A DNA stretch of 64,000 nt from Bacteroidetes bacterium 37-13 (GCA_001897535.1 MKTC01000040.1:124001-188000), one strand, 5' to 3'. Positions 1 through 9,623 are shown, counted from the first letter of the stretch. Notes: generated by a model not told the origin, from the letters alone. Made by a program: numbers and translations.

Positions 1-348
1 AGCTTGCTGATTGCTTGCTGTTAAAGCACTTAATTCAAAGCCATATTTTTGGGCAGTTCCTGTTAAGCCAACACTTAAATTATACTCGGTAGAAGCAGCC
101 GGTACGAAAGATGCAGTAGCAGGATTTAATAAATTGGGACTTGTGCCAATTTGTAATGCAATAGCAGAAGTTCCGTCTTGAGTTGTGGAGCCATGACAGC
201 CTGAACCCGAAGCGCAAGTTTGATTAGTTAATGGGTCTCCAGAATGTCCCGGATCGGGAACTGAGCTGTGCGTGTAAGTTTTGGTTGTAAAGAGCATTAC
301 TGCGCAAAATGTTGTAGCTACAGCAACAGAGTAGAGCTTTAACTTCAT
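1..348 (-). CDS. Secreted choice-of-anchor V / Reeler-like protein, N-terminal fragment
   Basis: An open reading frame reads on the minus strand from an ATG at 346-348 and leaves the window at base 1, so only about 116 N-terminal residues are visible. It is missing from the supplied ORF track. The first ~25 residues are a basic and hydrophobic signal peptide (MKLKLYSVAVATTFCAVMLF). A Gly/Pro-rich stretch and a Cys-rich CASGSGCHG segment follow, resembling the conserved opening of the 'choice-of-anchor V' domain in secreted Bacteroidota proteins, where a CxxCH-like site is usual. Here five residues separate the cysteines, so heme binding is uncertain. The family often ends in a T9SS sorting domain, but that end is outside the window. 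The family call is by resemblance only. Confidence 0.6.
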   Translation of the reverse strand, partial: MKLKLYSVAVATTFCAVMLFTTKTYTHSSVPDPGHSGDPLTNQTCASGSGCHGSTTQDGTSAIALQIGTSPNLLNPATASFVPAASTEYNLSVGLTGTAQKYGFELSALTASNQQA

Positions 349-430
349 AAAAGTAAAGATTGTTTTTTATTGTTTAAGTAATTGGAAAAAAAAATATGAT
401 GTGAGGCTTTGTAAAATGGTTGTAAAGAAA

Positions 431-940
431 TTAACGCACAGGAACTTTTAATTTTTGACCAATGCTGATGTTTGTATTGGTTAGCCCGTTCATTTCTTTT
501 AGCTTATCTACACTAATGCCGTAAATTACACTAATGCGGTAAAAAGTTTGCCCTTTTTCAACTGTGTGTGTACCTGAGTTTGTAACTGAATAGCCTGTTC
601 CGTTATAGTTAATGACTTCATTACTTGCTGCTGCTTTGGTTTCAGTTTTTGCGGCTTCAGTTTTCACTGGTTGGTATTCAGATTTTTCGATGAAACTCTT
701 GGTTTCTTTTGCAGGTTCTTCGCCTGGTTTTAGTTCGCGAATTAAAACTACATCACCGCCCGAAAGCCTAATATTATCAGGCAAGTTGTTTAGCATAAGT
801 AAAAACTTGGCATCTGTACCATATTTTGATGCGATGGTGTAAATAGTTTCACCCGGTAGTACAGTATGCTTTAAAAAACGAGTTTGCGAAAACAGTAATG
901 TTGAAGATAATAATACTGAAAAAAGTAAAGTTAATTTCAT
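431..940 (-). CDS. Secreted protein with two LysM domains
   Basis: The 169-aa product begins with a signal peptide (MKLTLLFSVLLSSTLLFSQ). It carries one LysM repeat at about residues 24-70 (HTVLPGETIYTIASKYG) and a second at about 124-168 (HTVEKGQTFYRISVIYG, ending in IGQKLKVPV). A Glu/Lys/Ala-rich linker separates them. LysM domains bind the glycan backbone of peptidoglycan, so the protein probably sits in the periplasm attached to the cell wall. No catalytic domain is present. Single-gene unit, transcribed in the same direction as the peroxiredoxin gene upstream of it. Confidence 0.85.
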   Translation of the reverse strand: MKLTLLFSVLLSSTLLFSQTRFLKHTVLPGETIYTIASKYGTDAKFLLMLNNLPDNIRLSGGDVVLIRELKPGEEPAKETKSFIEKSEYQPVKTEAAKTETKAAASNEVINYNGTGYSVTNSGTHTVEKGQTFYRISVIYGISVDKLKEMNGLTNTNISIGQKLKVPVR

Positions 941-1010
941 GTTGTTTGAATTGAAAACATACGAATATAGAAAATCACATTTTGTAGAATGTTAAACTTT
1001 TTGGGTAAAG

Positions 1011-1463
1011 TTATTTGAGATTTAAAATTTGGTTAGCAGCATCGCTCACTTCAACTTTATCAATTATTTGTTGAATAATACCTTTTTCGTTTATTACAAA
1101 AGTTTTTCTGAAAGTACCCATGTATTCACGTCCCATAAATTTCTTCTTCCCCCACACGCTGTACTTCTCTACAATTTCCTTTGTTTCATCGCTGATAAGC
1201 GTAAATGGCAGTTCAAATTTTTCCTCAAATTTTTTGTGCGATTTCACACTATCTACACTCACACCTAAAATTTCAAAACCTGCTTTTTTTAACTGCGAAT
1301 AGCCATCGCGTAAGCTGCATGCCTGCTTAGTGCAGCCGGGGGTATTGTCTTTTGGATAGAAATAAAGAATCACTTTCTTGCCTTTAAAATCTTTAAGTGA
1401 AACGGTTTCTCCATCTTGATTTAGAGCTGAAAAATCAGGCGCTTTATCTCCTGTTTGTAGCAT
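1011..1463 (-). CDS. bcp: Thioredoxin-dependent thiol peroxidase (Bcp/PrxQ peroxiredoxin)
   Basis: The 150-aa protein has the full length of the AhpC/TSA Bcp family. The peroxidatic cysteine lies in the motif NTPGCTKQACSLRD at about residues 40-53, and the second cysteine five residues later is the resolving cysteine of the alpha-2 type. The N-terminus (LQTGDKAPDFSALNQDG) and the segment YFYPKDNTPG are typical. It reduces hydrogen peroxide and organic hydroperoxides in the cytoplasm using thioredoxin. No signal peptide. The ATG at 1461-1463 gives the expected family start. Confidence 0.93.
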   Translation of the reverse strand: MLQTGDKAPDFSALNQDGETVSLKDFKGKKVILYFYPKDNTPGCTKQACSLRDGYSQLKKAGFEILGVSVDSVKSHKKFEEKFELPFTLISDETKEIVEKYSVWGKKKFMGREYMGTFRKTFVINEKGIIQQIIDKVEVSDAANQILNLK

Positions 1464-1592
1464 AAGTTTTTTTGTTATTGAATGGTGAATGTATGATTTG
1501 TGCTTTTAATTGGAGATGGCGAATAATAAAATAGTTACATTTTGTACAGAAATTAGATTCATAAAAGAATTTGAAAGCTGTAATCTTGTTTT

Positions 1593-2807
1593 TTAATTCA
1601 ATAAACTAACAGTACTTTTTAAACCAACAAGAGATAATAAGGAAATACAAAGAACAATTGCTAATAAAAGTAGAGTAGGCATTAACCAAAAAATAAGTAT
1701 TGGCAACAGAATCAACCGCACTATTTCTGCGATAGTTCCCCATTGTTTTTTCTCTAAAAGTGCTCCAATGTTCACGATAGAAAAAATGATGTATGCAATT
1801 ACTGTAAATTTTAGAAAAATATTTTGGCTGAATGGCGGTTTTGTTTCAGAGAAAAGAAAAATGGAAGTTCCAATAATGAGTAAAATATATTGCAGCAAAA
1901 CGTAGTAACTCAAAGCATTGGAAACAGGAGGATTGTATTTGTTGAATTGTTGTGGGGTTATTTCTTTAAAAGGCTCTACTCCGCCAAGTTCTGCGGGTTT
2001 CCAGCCGGGATTTAAAATCAACATTTTAATGGTGTTTGAAACAGAATTTGAAACACTCAAGTTTTTGAAAAGTTGTGCCCAATAATTAAAATTCAACCAT
2101 AAAGGATTCCAGCTTTTAGGCTGCGTTGTAATGCCGTAAACCACTTCTTCTTCCTCTGCTTGAAATGTGCCAAACAACCTATCGTAAACAATGAAAGTGC
2201 CACCATGGTTTTTATCAATATATTTTGGATTAATTCCGTGATGAACGCGGTGGTGTGATGGTGTATTGAAGATAAATTCAATTGCCGGATGCAACTTTCC
2301 AATTAGGCGTGTGTGAATCCAAAATTGATATAGTGTATTGATGGCAGCAATGGTGAAAAACATTTGTGGCTCAAATCCAATAATTGCCAATGGCAAATAA
2401 AAAACCCACGAAAATGCACCTTGTAACCATGCTTGGCGCAGTGCAACTGTTAAGTTGTATTCTTCACTTTGGTGGTGAACTTCGTGGCTTCCCCATAAAA
2501 TACTTACTTGATGCGCTAACCGATGAAACCAGTAGTAGAAAAAATCTACCGCAAACCAAAGTAAAATCCACATCCACCAATCGGTAGAAATTTTTCCTTT
2601 CCAGGGAGAATAATTGTAAATAAAAATATAACCGCCAACAGTAAGAGCTTTAATAAGAATTCCAATTACTTGCGACCCAATTCCGCAACTCAAATTTGTA
2701 ATGGCATCATTGAACCTATAATAAGGTAGATGTTTTAATTTACTTATGAGTAATTCAATTCCAATGAGAAGGAAAAAAATTGGGATTGATAGAACGATTA
2801 AGCCCAT
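1593..2807 (-). CDS. Sterol desaturase / fatty acid hydroxylase superfamily membrane protein
   Basis: The 404-aa polytopic membrane protein contains the histidine clusters of the superfamily: HRLAH, HEVHH about 13 residues later, and HHRVHH about 90 residues further on. These ligands form a di-iron centre that hydroxylates or desaturates lipid C-H bonds. The catalytic part fills about residues 1-270. The last ~130 residues form at least three more hydrophobic segments, an extension also seen in the alkylglycerol monooxygenase-like branch. The substrate cannot be deduced. Monocistronic, ending 130 bp upstream of the bcp start. Confidence 0.85.
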   Translation of the reverse strand: MGLIVLSIPIFFLLIGIELLISKLKHLPYYRFNDAITNLSCGIGSQVIGILIKALTVGGYIFIYNYSPWKGKISTDWWMWILLWFAVDFFYYWFHRLAHQVSILWGSHEVHHQSEEYNLTVALRQAWLQGAFSWVFYLPLAIIGFEPQMFFTIAAINTLYQFWIHTRLIGKLHPAIEFIFNTPSHHRVHHGINPKYIDKNHGGTFIVYDRLFGTFQAEEEEVVYGITTQPKSWNPLWLNFNYWAQLFKNLSVSNSVSNTIKMLILNPGWKPAELGGVEPFKEITPQQFNKYNPPVSNALSYYVLLQYILLIIGTSIFLFSETKPPFSQNIFLKFTVIAYIIFSIVNIGALLEKKQWGTIAEIVRLILLPILIFWLMPTLLLLAIVLCISLLSLVGLKSTVSLLN

Positions 2808-3050
2808 AACTCTGTTTTAATTCATGTTGAAGAAAAAATTACAGCGCAAAACTTTGGGGTGAAACGCACACTTCGTAAAAGTATAAATTTTGAAAATTTA
2901 TGCGCAAAAGTATTTCTGGAAATGTCATTGATTACTAAACTTTTATGATAATTATTTTAATATGTTTTTATTTAAAACACTTTAAAATGTGCTATTAAAA
3001 AAAGTTATTTTCTTAAAAAGTTACGTATCGGTAATATTTTCGCAGTTCTA

Positions 3051-3512
3051 ATGAAAGACGCAAGAAGTTCGTGCAGCGGTGCTACTTACAAGTATCACTT
3101 AAAACCACTCTTCTATTTATTTTTGCCGTTATTATTCTTGTTGCAAACAATTTCCACAAGTAGTTTGGCAACAGAAGAGCCAACAATATGTACTCAACAT
3201 TGCTCTTTAGAAACTATACAACAAGGCACATTTATTACTTCTGCCATTGAGCAGTATAAAGAATATTTCAGTTTTCAATTTTTATTGGAATCGCTTATTC
3301 TTCCTGAGGAGCCAAATATTCTTGGAAAGGAAAAAGTGGATAGCAATATTGGTGTTTTTCATTCTCTATCGAGCTATTTAAGTATTGATATTTTACAATA
3401 TTTTCCTACTGTTTCAAACATATTAGAAACGCAAATCGAAACTCCTGTTTCTGAATTAAGTGAGGTGCCCCTTTTTGTGCTTCACCACGCTTGGAAAGTG
3501 TATTGTATCTAA
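3051..3512 (+). CDS. Hypothetical small membrane-anchored or exported protein
   Basis: The 153-aa ORF has a hydrophobic segment at about residues 20-38 (LFYLFLPLLFLLQTI) that may be a signal anchor, then a soluble acidic part with no motif I recognise. It has the codon style of the neighbouring genes and no competing ORF. It sits 169 bp upstream of the efflux adaptor in the same direction. Small exported proteins often precede heavy-metal or drug RND operons in Bacteroidota, so a link is possible but not shown. Two cysteines and two histidines are scattered (CTQHC, HH) and could bind metal, which is speculative. Confidence 0.5.
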   Translation: MKDARSSCSGATYKYHLKPLFYLFLPLLFLLQTISTSSLATEEPTICTQHCSLETIQQGTFITSAIEQYKEYFSFQFLLESLILPEEPNILGKEKVDSNIGVFHSLSSYLSIDILQYFPTVSNILETQIETPVSELSEVPLFVLHHAWKVYCI

Positions 3513-3681
3513 TTTTTTCTATTCTCTTTTTCTAAGAGAAAACTCGCTACGTTTTATAGTAGCATTCTCAGTTATTTTCAAAAAAATTTCAGTGAAGTTA
3601 AAATGATTTCTTAATAAAGAAATTGAAAAGGAAGTTTTCAAAGTAGTTTTTCAGACCATTAAAATATAAATTTCAAAAAAA

Positions 3682-4767
3682 ATGAAAAGGACGTTTGTTC
3701 TTGTAGGATTAGCAGCACTTTTAGTGTTTTCAAGTTGCCACAATAAAACTCAAGAAAAAGAAGAAGCCGCCAAATTTTTAGTAACCAAACCGGTTCAAAA
3801 AGATACAACGGTTTACAAAGATTATGTATGCCAAATTAGAGCCATTAGCCACATCGAAGTTCGCTCTCAAGAAAAAGGTTATTTGCAAAATATTTATGTG
3901 GATGAAGGGCAACTTGTAAAGAAAGGGCAGTTGATGTTTCAAATTATGCCTGTGGTTTACGAAGCAGAAGTAGAGAAAGCAAAAGCCAATGTAAGCTTTG
4001 CTGAAATTGAATATCAAAATACTAAGAGTTTGGCAGATAGCAACATCGTTTCTAAAAACGAATTAGCATTATCAAAAGCACGATTGCAGAAGGAAAAAGC
4101 CGAGTTGGCACTTGCGCAGGCTCACTTATCATTTACTCAAATTCGCGCACCTTTCGATGGAATTATGGATAGATTTTACCAGCGATTAGGCAGTTTGGTT
4201 GAAGAAGGCGAATTGCTTACGACACTTTCAGATAACAGCAAAATGTGGGTCTATTTTAATGTGCCTGAAGCTGAATATTTAAGTTATGCAGCAGAAGAAA
4301 AGAAACAAGGCAAACCGAAAGTGAAATTGATAATGGCAAATAATGAACACTTTGACCATACCGGAATAGTGGAAACTATTGAAGCCGACTTTAATAATGA
4401 AACAGGAAACATTGCCTTTCGTGCTACATTTCCTAATCCTGATAAGTTGCTACGACATGGAGAAACAGGCACCATTCAAATGCCGATTTTACTTAAAAAT
4501 GCTGTGTTGATTCCGCAAGAAGCAACCTTTGAAATTTTAGATAGAAGATATGTTTTTGTTATAGATAAAAATGGTGTGGTTGGTTTAAGAGAAGTAACCA
4601 TTGAGCAAGAAATGCCGCATATATATGTAATATCAAAAGGATTAAGTACCGATGATATGGTGCTTGTTGATGGTATTCGTAAAGTGAAAAATGGCGATAA
4701 AATTAAAACAGAGTTTGAGCCGTTTGAGCAAGTATTAACTAAACTACAACAGTTACACGCTGAATAG
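3682..4767 (+). CDS. RND efflux periplasmic adaptor (membrane fusion protein), lipoprotein
   Basis: The 361-aa protein starts with a lipoprotein signal whose lipobox cysteine is in VFSSCHNK at about residue 19. The biotinyl-lipoyl-like domain (SQEKGYLQNIYVDEGQLVKKG) lies at about 60-85. A short alpha-hairpin with heptad-like Lys/Ala/Glu content follows at about 95-145, then the second lipoyl half (IRAPFDGIMDR) and beta-barrel and membrane-proximal domains. It joins the inner-membrane pump to the outer-membrane factor encoded by the next two genes. First gene of a three-gene operon; 23 bp separate it from the pump gene. Confidence 0.94.
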   Translation: MKRTFVLVGLAALLVFSSCHNKTQEKEEAAKFLVTKPVQKDTTVYKDYVCQIRAISHIEVRSQEKGYLQNIYVDEGQLVKKGQLMFQIMPVVYEAEVEKAKANVSFAEIEYQNTKSLADSNIVSKNELALSKARLQKEKAELALAQAHLSFTQIRAPFDGIMDRFYQRLGSLVEEGELLTTLSDNSKMWVYFNVPEAEYLSYAAEEKKQGKPKVKLIMANNEHFDHTGIVETIEADFNNETGNIAFRATFPNPDKLLRHGETGTIQMPILLKNAVLIPQEATFEILDRRYVFVIDKNGVVGLREVTIEQEMPHIYVISKGLSTDDMVLVDGIRKVKNGDKIKTEFEPFEQVLTKLQQLHAE

Positions 4768-4790
4768 TGAACCCTTAAATTTAGCAACTC

Positions 4791-7700
4791 ATGTTTAAAA
4801 AATTCATACAAAGACCGGTATTGGCAATTGCCATATCGCTCGGAATAATACTATTGGGATTATTAGCAATATTCTCACTGCCAATTTCACAATTTCCATC
4901 TATTGCGCCACCGCGCGTAATGGTGTTTATGGCTTATCCTGGTGCAAGTGCCGATGTGTTAGTAACAACTACACTCACACCTTTAGAAAGAGCAATAAAC
5001 GGTGTTCAGGGAATGCAATACATTATTTCGGATGCTACAAGTGCTGGTGAAGCAACAATACAAATTGTGTTTGAACCGGGTACTGACCCAAATGCTGCTG
5101 TGGTAAACGTAAAAACTCGTGTAGACCAAATTATGAATAACCTTCCAGTTTTGGTACAGCGCGAAGGTATCATCATCACGCCAATTCAACCGAGTATGTT
5201 GATGTACGTGAACCTTTTCAGTACAGATAAAAATGCGGATGAAAAGTTCTTATACAATTATGCGAATGTTCACCTCTTGCCAGAGCTGCAGCGTATTAGC
5301 GGTATGGGACGCGCCAAGATTTTGGGTAGTCGTAGTTTTGCCATGCGCGTATGGTTAAAGCCGGATAGAATGCGCGCTTACAATGTTTCCACCGAAGAAG
5401 TGATGGAAGCTATGCAAGAACAAAGTATTATCGGAAGACCTGGGCGTATCGGACAAGCATCTGGCAAAGCAGCTCAATCGCTCGAATATGTTTTGGTTTA
5501 CAAAGGTCGCTATAATAAACCGGAGGAATACGAAAACATTATCATTAGAGCAAATCCCAAAGGCGAAAGCTTAAAACTTAAAGATATTGCAGAAGTAGAA
5601 TTGGGTAGTGAGTTTTTTGATATTTATTCAAACAAAGATGGCTATCCGGCAGCGTCTATCGTTTTAAAACAAAATTTTGGAAGTAATGCACGAAAAGTAA
5701 TTGATGGTACGAAGGAAAAGTTAGAAGAACTTAAAAAAGATTTTCCTCCCGGTATGGATTACGAAATTGATTATGACGTATCAAAATTCGTAGATGCATC
5801 AATTGATAAAGTACTGCATACCTTATTGGAAGCTTTCATTTTGGTGGCATTGGTGGTGTTTATTTTCTTAGGAGATTTTCGTTCCACACTCATTCCAATT
5901 ATTGCCGTTCCAGTTTCTTTGATTGGTGCATTTTTATTTATGCAACTTTTGGGCTTAACCATCAACTTGGTTACACTCTTTGCGCTGGTACTTGCCATTG
6001 GTATTGTGGTAGATGATGCTATTGTGGTGGTAGAAGCAGTGCATGCAAAAATGGAAGAGAAAGGGCTTTCGCCATACCATGCCGTGAGAGAAGTTTTGGG
6101 CGAAATTAGTGGTGCCATCATTGCCATCACATTGGTAATGACTACGGTGTTTATTCCTGCATCATTTATGAGTGGTCCGGTTGGTGTTTTCTATCGTCAG
6201 TTTTCAATCACTATGGCGAGCTCAATTGTGCTTTCAGGTGTGGTAGCACTTACGCTTACTCCGGTATTGTGTGCTATGATTTTAAAAAATACACACGGGC
6301 ATCATAAGAGCCATTCTCCTATTCAACTTTTTATCAATTGGTTTAATAAAAAGTTTGAAGTAGCAACGAGAAAATACACTTGGCTGCTAAAGATTATCAC
6401 GCATAGAAGATTTGTAACATTTGGAGTATTGATAGTGTTTGCTTTTTCAATTGTAGGTATAAATGAAAAACTTCCTACAGGTTTTATTCCAAATGAAGAC
6501 CAAGGTATGATTTACGCTATTGTGCAAACACCTCCGGGCTCTACATTGGAAAGAACAAACGATGTAACGCGTGAGCTTCAAAAAATTGCTGAAGGTGTAG
6601 AAGGTGTGCAATCGGTTTCTTCATTAGCAGGATATGAAGTACTCACAGAAGGTCGTGGTTCAAATGCAGGAACTTGTATTATCAACTTAAAAGATTGGTC
6701 TTTAAGAAAACATTCTGTGAAACAAGTAATTGAAGAACTTGAAGAAAAAACAAAAGACATTGGTGCGGTAATTGAATATTTTGAACCGCCTGCAGTACCG
6801 GGCTATGGTTCTTCTGATGGCTTCTCTTTGCGTTTAATTGATAAGCACCCAACCATTGATTATCAAGAATTCGATAAGGTGAACAAAGAATTTATGGAAG
6901 AGCTTAAAAAGCGCAAAGAACTTAGTGGTTTGTTTACATTTTTTGCTGCAAATTATCCGCAATACGAATTGGTGATAGATAACGAACGCGCTATGCAGAA
7001 AGGTGTTTCTATAGGGAAGGCAATGGAGAATTTGAATATTTTAATTGGGAGTACTTATGAGCAAGGTTTTGTGCGCTTTAATAACTTCTTTAAAGTTTAC
7101 ACACAAAGCGGGCCTGAATACAGAAAAGTACCAAGCGATATTCTTAATCTCTTTATCAAGAATGACCAAGGAGAAATGGTTCCATATTCTTCATTTATGA
7201 CGATGAGAAAAACAATGGGACCAAATGAGATTACGCGTTTCAACCTTTACATGTCTGCATCAATTAGAGGCGTGCCTGCAAAAGGTTACACCAGCGGTGA
7301 TGCTATTAAAGTAATACGTGAAGTTGCAGAAAAAACATTGCCACACGGCTATGATATTGCTTGGGAAGGTCTTTCGTATGACGAAGCAAAAAGAGGTAAT
7401 GAAGCAATTTACATTCTATTAGTTGTATTAGTTTTCGTGTATCTTGTTTTGGCAGCACAGTACGAAAGTTTTGTTATTCCGGTTGCTGTTTTGCTTTCGT
7501 TGCCTCCGGGTATTTTTGGCTCGTTCTTGTTGCTTAAATTAATGGGACTTGCCAATGATATTTATGCGCAAATGGGCTTGATTATGCTTGTTGGGTTGCT
7601 GGGTAAAAATGCCATATTGATTGTAGAATTTGCTGTGCAAAAACAACAACAAGGCGTAGCCATTCTTGATGCTGCCATTGAAGGTGCACAAATCAGATTT

Positions 7701-8018
7701 AGGCCAATCTTAATGACTTCATTTGCCTTTATCGCAGGCTTAATCCCGTTGGCGCGTGCCACAGGGCCTGGCGCTGTGGGCAACAGAACCATTGGTTCTT
7801 CGGCTTTAGGCGGTATGATTTTTGGAACAATTTTCGGAGTAATTATTGTGCCAGGTCTGTACTATATTTTTGCGAAACTTTCTGAAGGTAAAAAATTGAT
7901 TAGAGACCAAGAAGAAGTTCCATTAAGCGAAGATTTTGTAGAGAGCCAAGAAGAAGCGGCACTCACAAGCACAATAAGAAAAATGGTAAACAAATTTTTA
8001 AAGAGAAACAAGAAGTAA
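4791..8018 (+). CDS. RND multidrug efflux transporter, HAE1 family inner-membrane pump
   Basis: The 1075-aa protein has the normal length and twofold design of AcrB-type pumps: one N-terminal transmembrane helix (FIQRPVLAIAISLGIILLG), a large periplasmic porter loop, a helix bundle, then the same again. The TM4 proton-relay aspartate pair is visible in AIGIVVDDAIVVVEAVH. GFIPNEDQGM opens the second porter half, and VGLLGKNAILIVEFA lies in the second bundle. It exports hydrophobic compounds using the proton gradient. Its stop codon overlaps the start of the outer-membrane-factor gene (taATG), so the two are translationally coupled. The substrate range cannot be read from the sequence. Confidence 0.97.
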   Translation: MFKKFIQRPVLAIAISLGIILLGLLAIFSLPISQFPSIAPPRVMVFMAYPGASADVLVTTTLTPLERAINGVQGMQYIISDATSAGEATIQIVFEPGTDPNAAVVNVKTRVDQIMNNLPVLVQREGIIITPIQPSMLMYVNLFSTDKNADEKFLYNYANVHLLPELQRISGMGRAKILGSRSFAMRVWLKPDRMRAYNVSTEEVMEAMQEQSIIGRPGRIGQASGKAAQSLEYVLVYKGRYNKPEEYENIIIRANPKGESLKLKDIAEVELGSEFFDIYSNKDGYPAASIVLKQNFGSNARKVIDGTKEKLEELKKDFPPGMDYEIDYDVSKFVDASIDKVLHTLLEAFILVALVVFIFLGDFRSTLIPIIAVPVSLIGAFLFMQLLGLTINLVTLFALVLAIGIVVDDAIVVVEAVHAKMEEKGLSPYHAVREVLGEISGAIIAITLVMTTVFIPASFMSGPVGVFYRQFSITMASSIVLSGVVALTLTPVLCAMILKNTHGHHKSHSPIQLFINWFNKKFEVATRKYTWLLKIITHRRFVTFGVLIVFAFSIVGINEKLPTGFIPNEDQGMIYAIVQTPPGSTLERTNDVTRELQKIAEGVEGVQSVSSLAGYEVLTEGRGSNAGTCIINLKDWSLRKHSVKQVIEELEEKTKDIGAVIEYFEPPAVPGYGSSDGFSLRLIDKHPTIDYQEFDKVNKEFMEELKKRKELSGLFTFFAANYPQYELVIDNERAMQKGVSIGKAMENLNILIGSTYEQGFVRFNNFFKVYTQSGPEYRKVPSDILNLFIKNDQGEMVPYSSFMTMRKTMGPNEITRFNLYMSASIRGVPAKGYTSGDAIKVIREVAEKTLPHGYDIAWEGLSYDEAKRGNEAIYILLVVLVFVYLVLAAQYESFVIPVAVLLSLPPGIFGSFLLLKLMGLANDIYAQMGLIMLVGLLGKNAILIVEFAVQKQQQGVAILDAAIEGAQIRFRPILMTSFAFIAGLIPLARATGPGAVGNRTIGSSALGGMIFGTIFGVIIVPGLYYIFAKLSEGKKLIRDQEEVPLSEDFVESQEEAALTSTIRKMVNKFLKRNKK

Positions 8019-9448
8019 TGTATAAGAGAATCATAAGTTATATAATTGTTGTGTCAATGCTGGTTTCGGTTGGCGGCTGCAAACTTTTTAAAGAGCCGAT
8101 AAAAACTGAAAACAAAAGCGTGCCAGAGGGTTTTAATACTTCTTCGCAAGACACCACAAACTCTGCCAAAGTGAAGTGGCGAAATTATTTTAATGATGTA
8201 AATTTAATTGCGCTCATTGATACTGCTTTAAGCAAAAACCAAGAGTTGAATATTGTGAAGCAAGAAATAGAAATTGCTCGCAGCGAAGTAAGAACCAGAA
8301 AAGGGGAGTACTTGCCATTTCTAAATATAGGCGCAGGTGTTGGTGTAGATAAGGTTGGGAAGTACACTCGCAATGGTGCAGTAGAGGAAAATCTTAATAT
8401 TCAGCCGCACACAAAATTTCCTGAGCCATTGGGCGATTTTATGGTTGGTGTAAATTTTTCGTGGGAGTTAGATGTGTGGAAGAAACTTCGCAATAGCAAA
8501 AATGCTGCTGTACAACGCTATTTGGCAAGTGTAGAAGGTAGAAACTTTATGGTAACAAAGTTGGTTGCAGAAATAGCCAATTCGTATTATGAATTGCTTG
8601 CTTTGGATAATGAATTGGAAATGATTCAAAGAAATATTGAACTTCAACAGAATGCACTCAATATTGTGAAGCAACAAAAAGAAGCGGCACAGGTTACACA
8701 ACTTGCCGTAAATCGTTTCGAAGCTCAACTGCTCAATACTCAAAATTTACAATACCAAGTAAAACAAGAAATTATTGAAACAGAGAATAAAATCAATTTT
8801 CTTACCGGTCGTTTTCCTACGCCAATTAAGCGCGATGCCGGTTCGTTTTATAGTATGGTATTTGATTCTATTTCCTCTGGCGTTCCAAGTCAGTTACTAC
8901 AAAACAGACCAGATATTCGCCAAGCAGAATATGAATTAGCTGCTTCCAAATTGGATATTAAAGTTGCAAAAGCCAATTTCTATCCATCGTTCAAAATTAC
9001 TGCTGCTGCTGGGTTTCAAGCATTTAATCCGGTTGTGTGGTTTAATCCTTGGTCTTTACTTTACAACGTTTTGGGTGATATGGTTGCTCCGCTTATCAAT
9101 AGAAATGCTTTGGTTGCTGCTTACAAAACCTCTCGCGCAAAACAAGTGCAAGCAGTTTACAATTACGAACGTTCTATTTTAAATGCTTACAATGAAGTAG
9201 TAAATCAACTTTCCGGTATTGATAATTATACCAAAAGCCATGATACAAAAGCAAAAGAAGTGGATATTCTCTCTCAATCTATTTCAATATCAAACAACCT
9301 CTTTAAATCGGCAAGAGCAGATTATATTGAAGTATTGCTTACACAGCGCGAAGCACTAAATTCCAGAATGGAACTGATAGAAATTAAAAAGAAACAATTA
9401 GCTGCCGAAATTGATATTTACAAAGCACTTGGCGGTGGTTGGAATTAG
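8018..9448 (+). CDS. TolC/NodT-family outer-membrane efflux lipoprotein
   Basis: The 476-aa product has a lipobox (SVGGCKLF, Cys about residue 21) and two OEP repeats rich in long amphipathic helices. Family signatures include LLQNRPDIRQAEYELAASKLDIKVAKANFYP. It forms the trimeric outer-membrane channel for the pump encoded just upstream. The final codons (KKQLAAEIDIYKALGGGWN) are encoded by DNA that occurs again, almost unchanged, at 16199-16257 beyond the accessory island. The present 3' end was therefore probably delivered by the inserted DNA, leaving the protein intact. The two ends differ only by aat tag versus aac taa, a synonymous change plus a stop swap. Confidence 0.95.
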   Translation: MYKRIISYIIVVSMLVSVGGCKLFKEPIKTENKSVPEGFNTSSQDTTNSAKVKWRNYFNDVNLIALIDTALSKNQELNIVKQEIEIARSEVRTRKGEYLPFLNIGAGVGVDKVGKYTRNGAVEENLNIQPHTKFPEPLGDFMVGVNFSWELDVWKKLRNSKNAAVQRYLASVEGRNFMVTKLVAEIANSYYELLALDNELEMIQRNIELQQNALNIVKQQKEAAQVTQLAVNRFEAQLLNTQNLQYQVKQEIIETENKINFLTGRFPTPIKRDAGSFYSMVFDSISSGVPSQLLQNRPDIRQAEYELAASKLDIKVAKANFYPSFKITAAAGFQAFNPVVWFNPWSLLYNVLGDMVAPLINRNALVAAYKTSRAKQVQAVYNYERSILNAYNEVVNQLSGIDNYTKSHDTKAKEVDILSQSISISNNLFKSARADYIEVLLTQREALNSRMELIEIKKKQLAAEIDIYKALGGGWN

Positions 9449-9473
9449 TAACTGAGTACTTTATGTTTTTTTA

Positions 9474-9508
9474 AAAGAGGCTGTTTTTTATGAAACAGCC
9501 TCTTTTTA
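9474..9508 (+). terminator. Rho-independent terminator of the efflux operon
   Basis: The hairpin aaagaggctgttt / aaacagcctcttt closes a short T-rich loop and runs into a T tract, 26 bp after the efflux operon stop. A terminator with the same stem core (gaggctgt/acagcctc) follows the OmpA gene at 41414-41445. Confidence 0.85.
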
Positions 9509-9526
9509 TTTTATAGGTTTTATCGT

Positions 9527-9623
9527 TATACCGATTATATATCTATAATGTTTACTTCCGTGTAAACGGAAAGCCCAATTTGATTTCATCTCGTTGGACT
9601 AAATAGCTATTATATCGGTATAA
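9527..9623. repeat. Inverted-repeat segment with inverted copy of the hairpin module
   Basis: ttataccgatta at the left end pairs with tatatcggtataa at the right end. Inside is aatgtttacttccg...cggaa, the reverse-complement form of the hairpin module ttccg...cggaagtaaacatt at 9920-9945. This is part of the intergenic repeat cluster between the efflux operon and the island genes. Confidence 0.6.
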
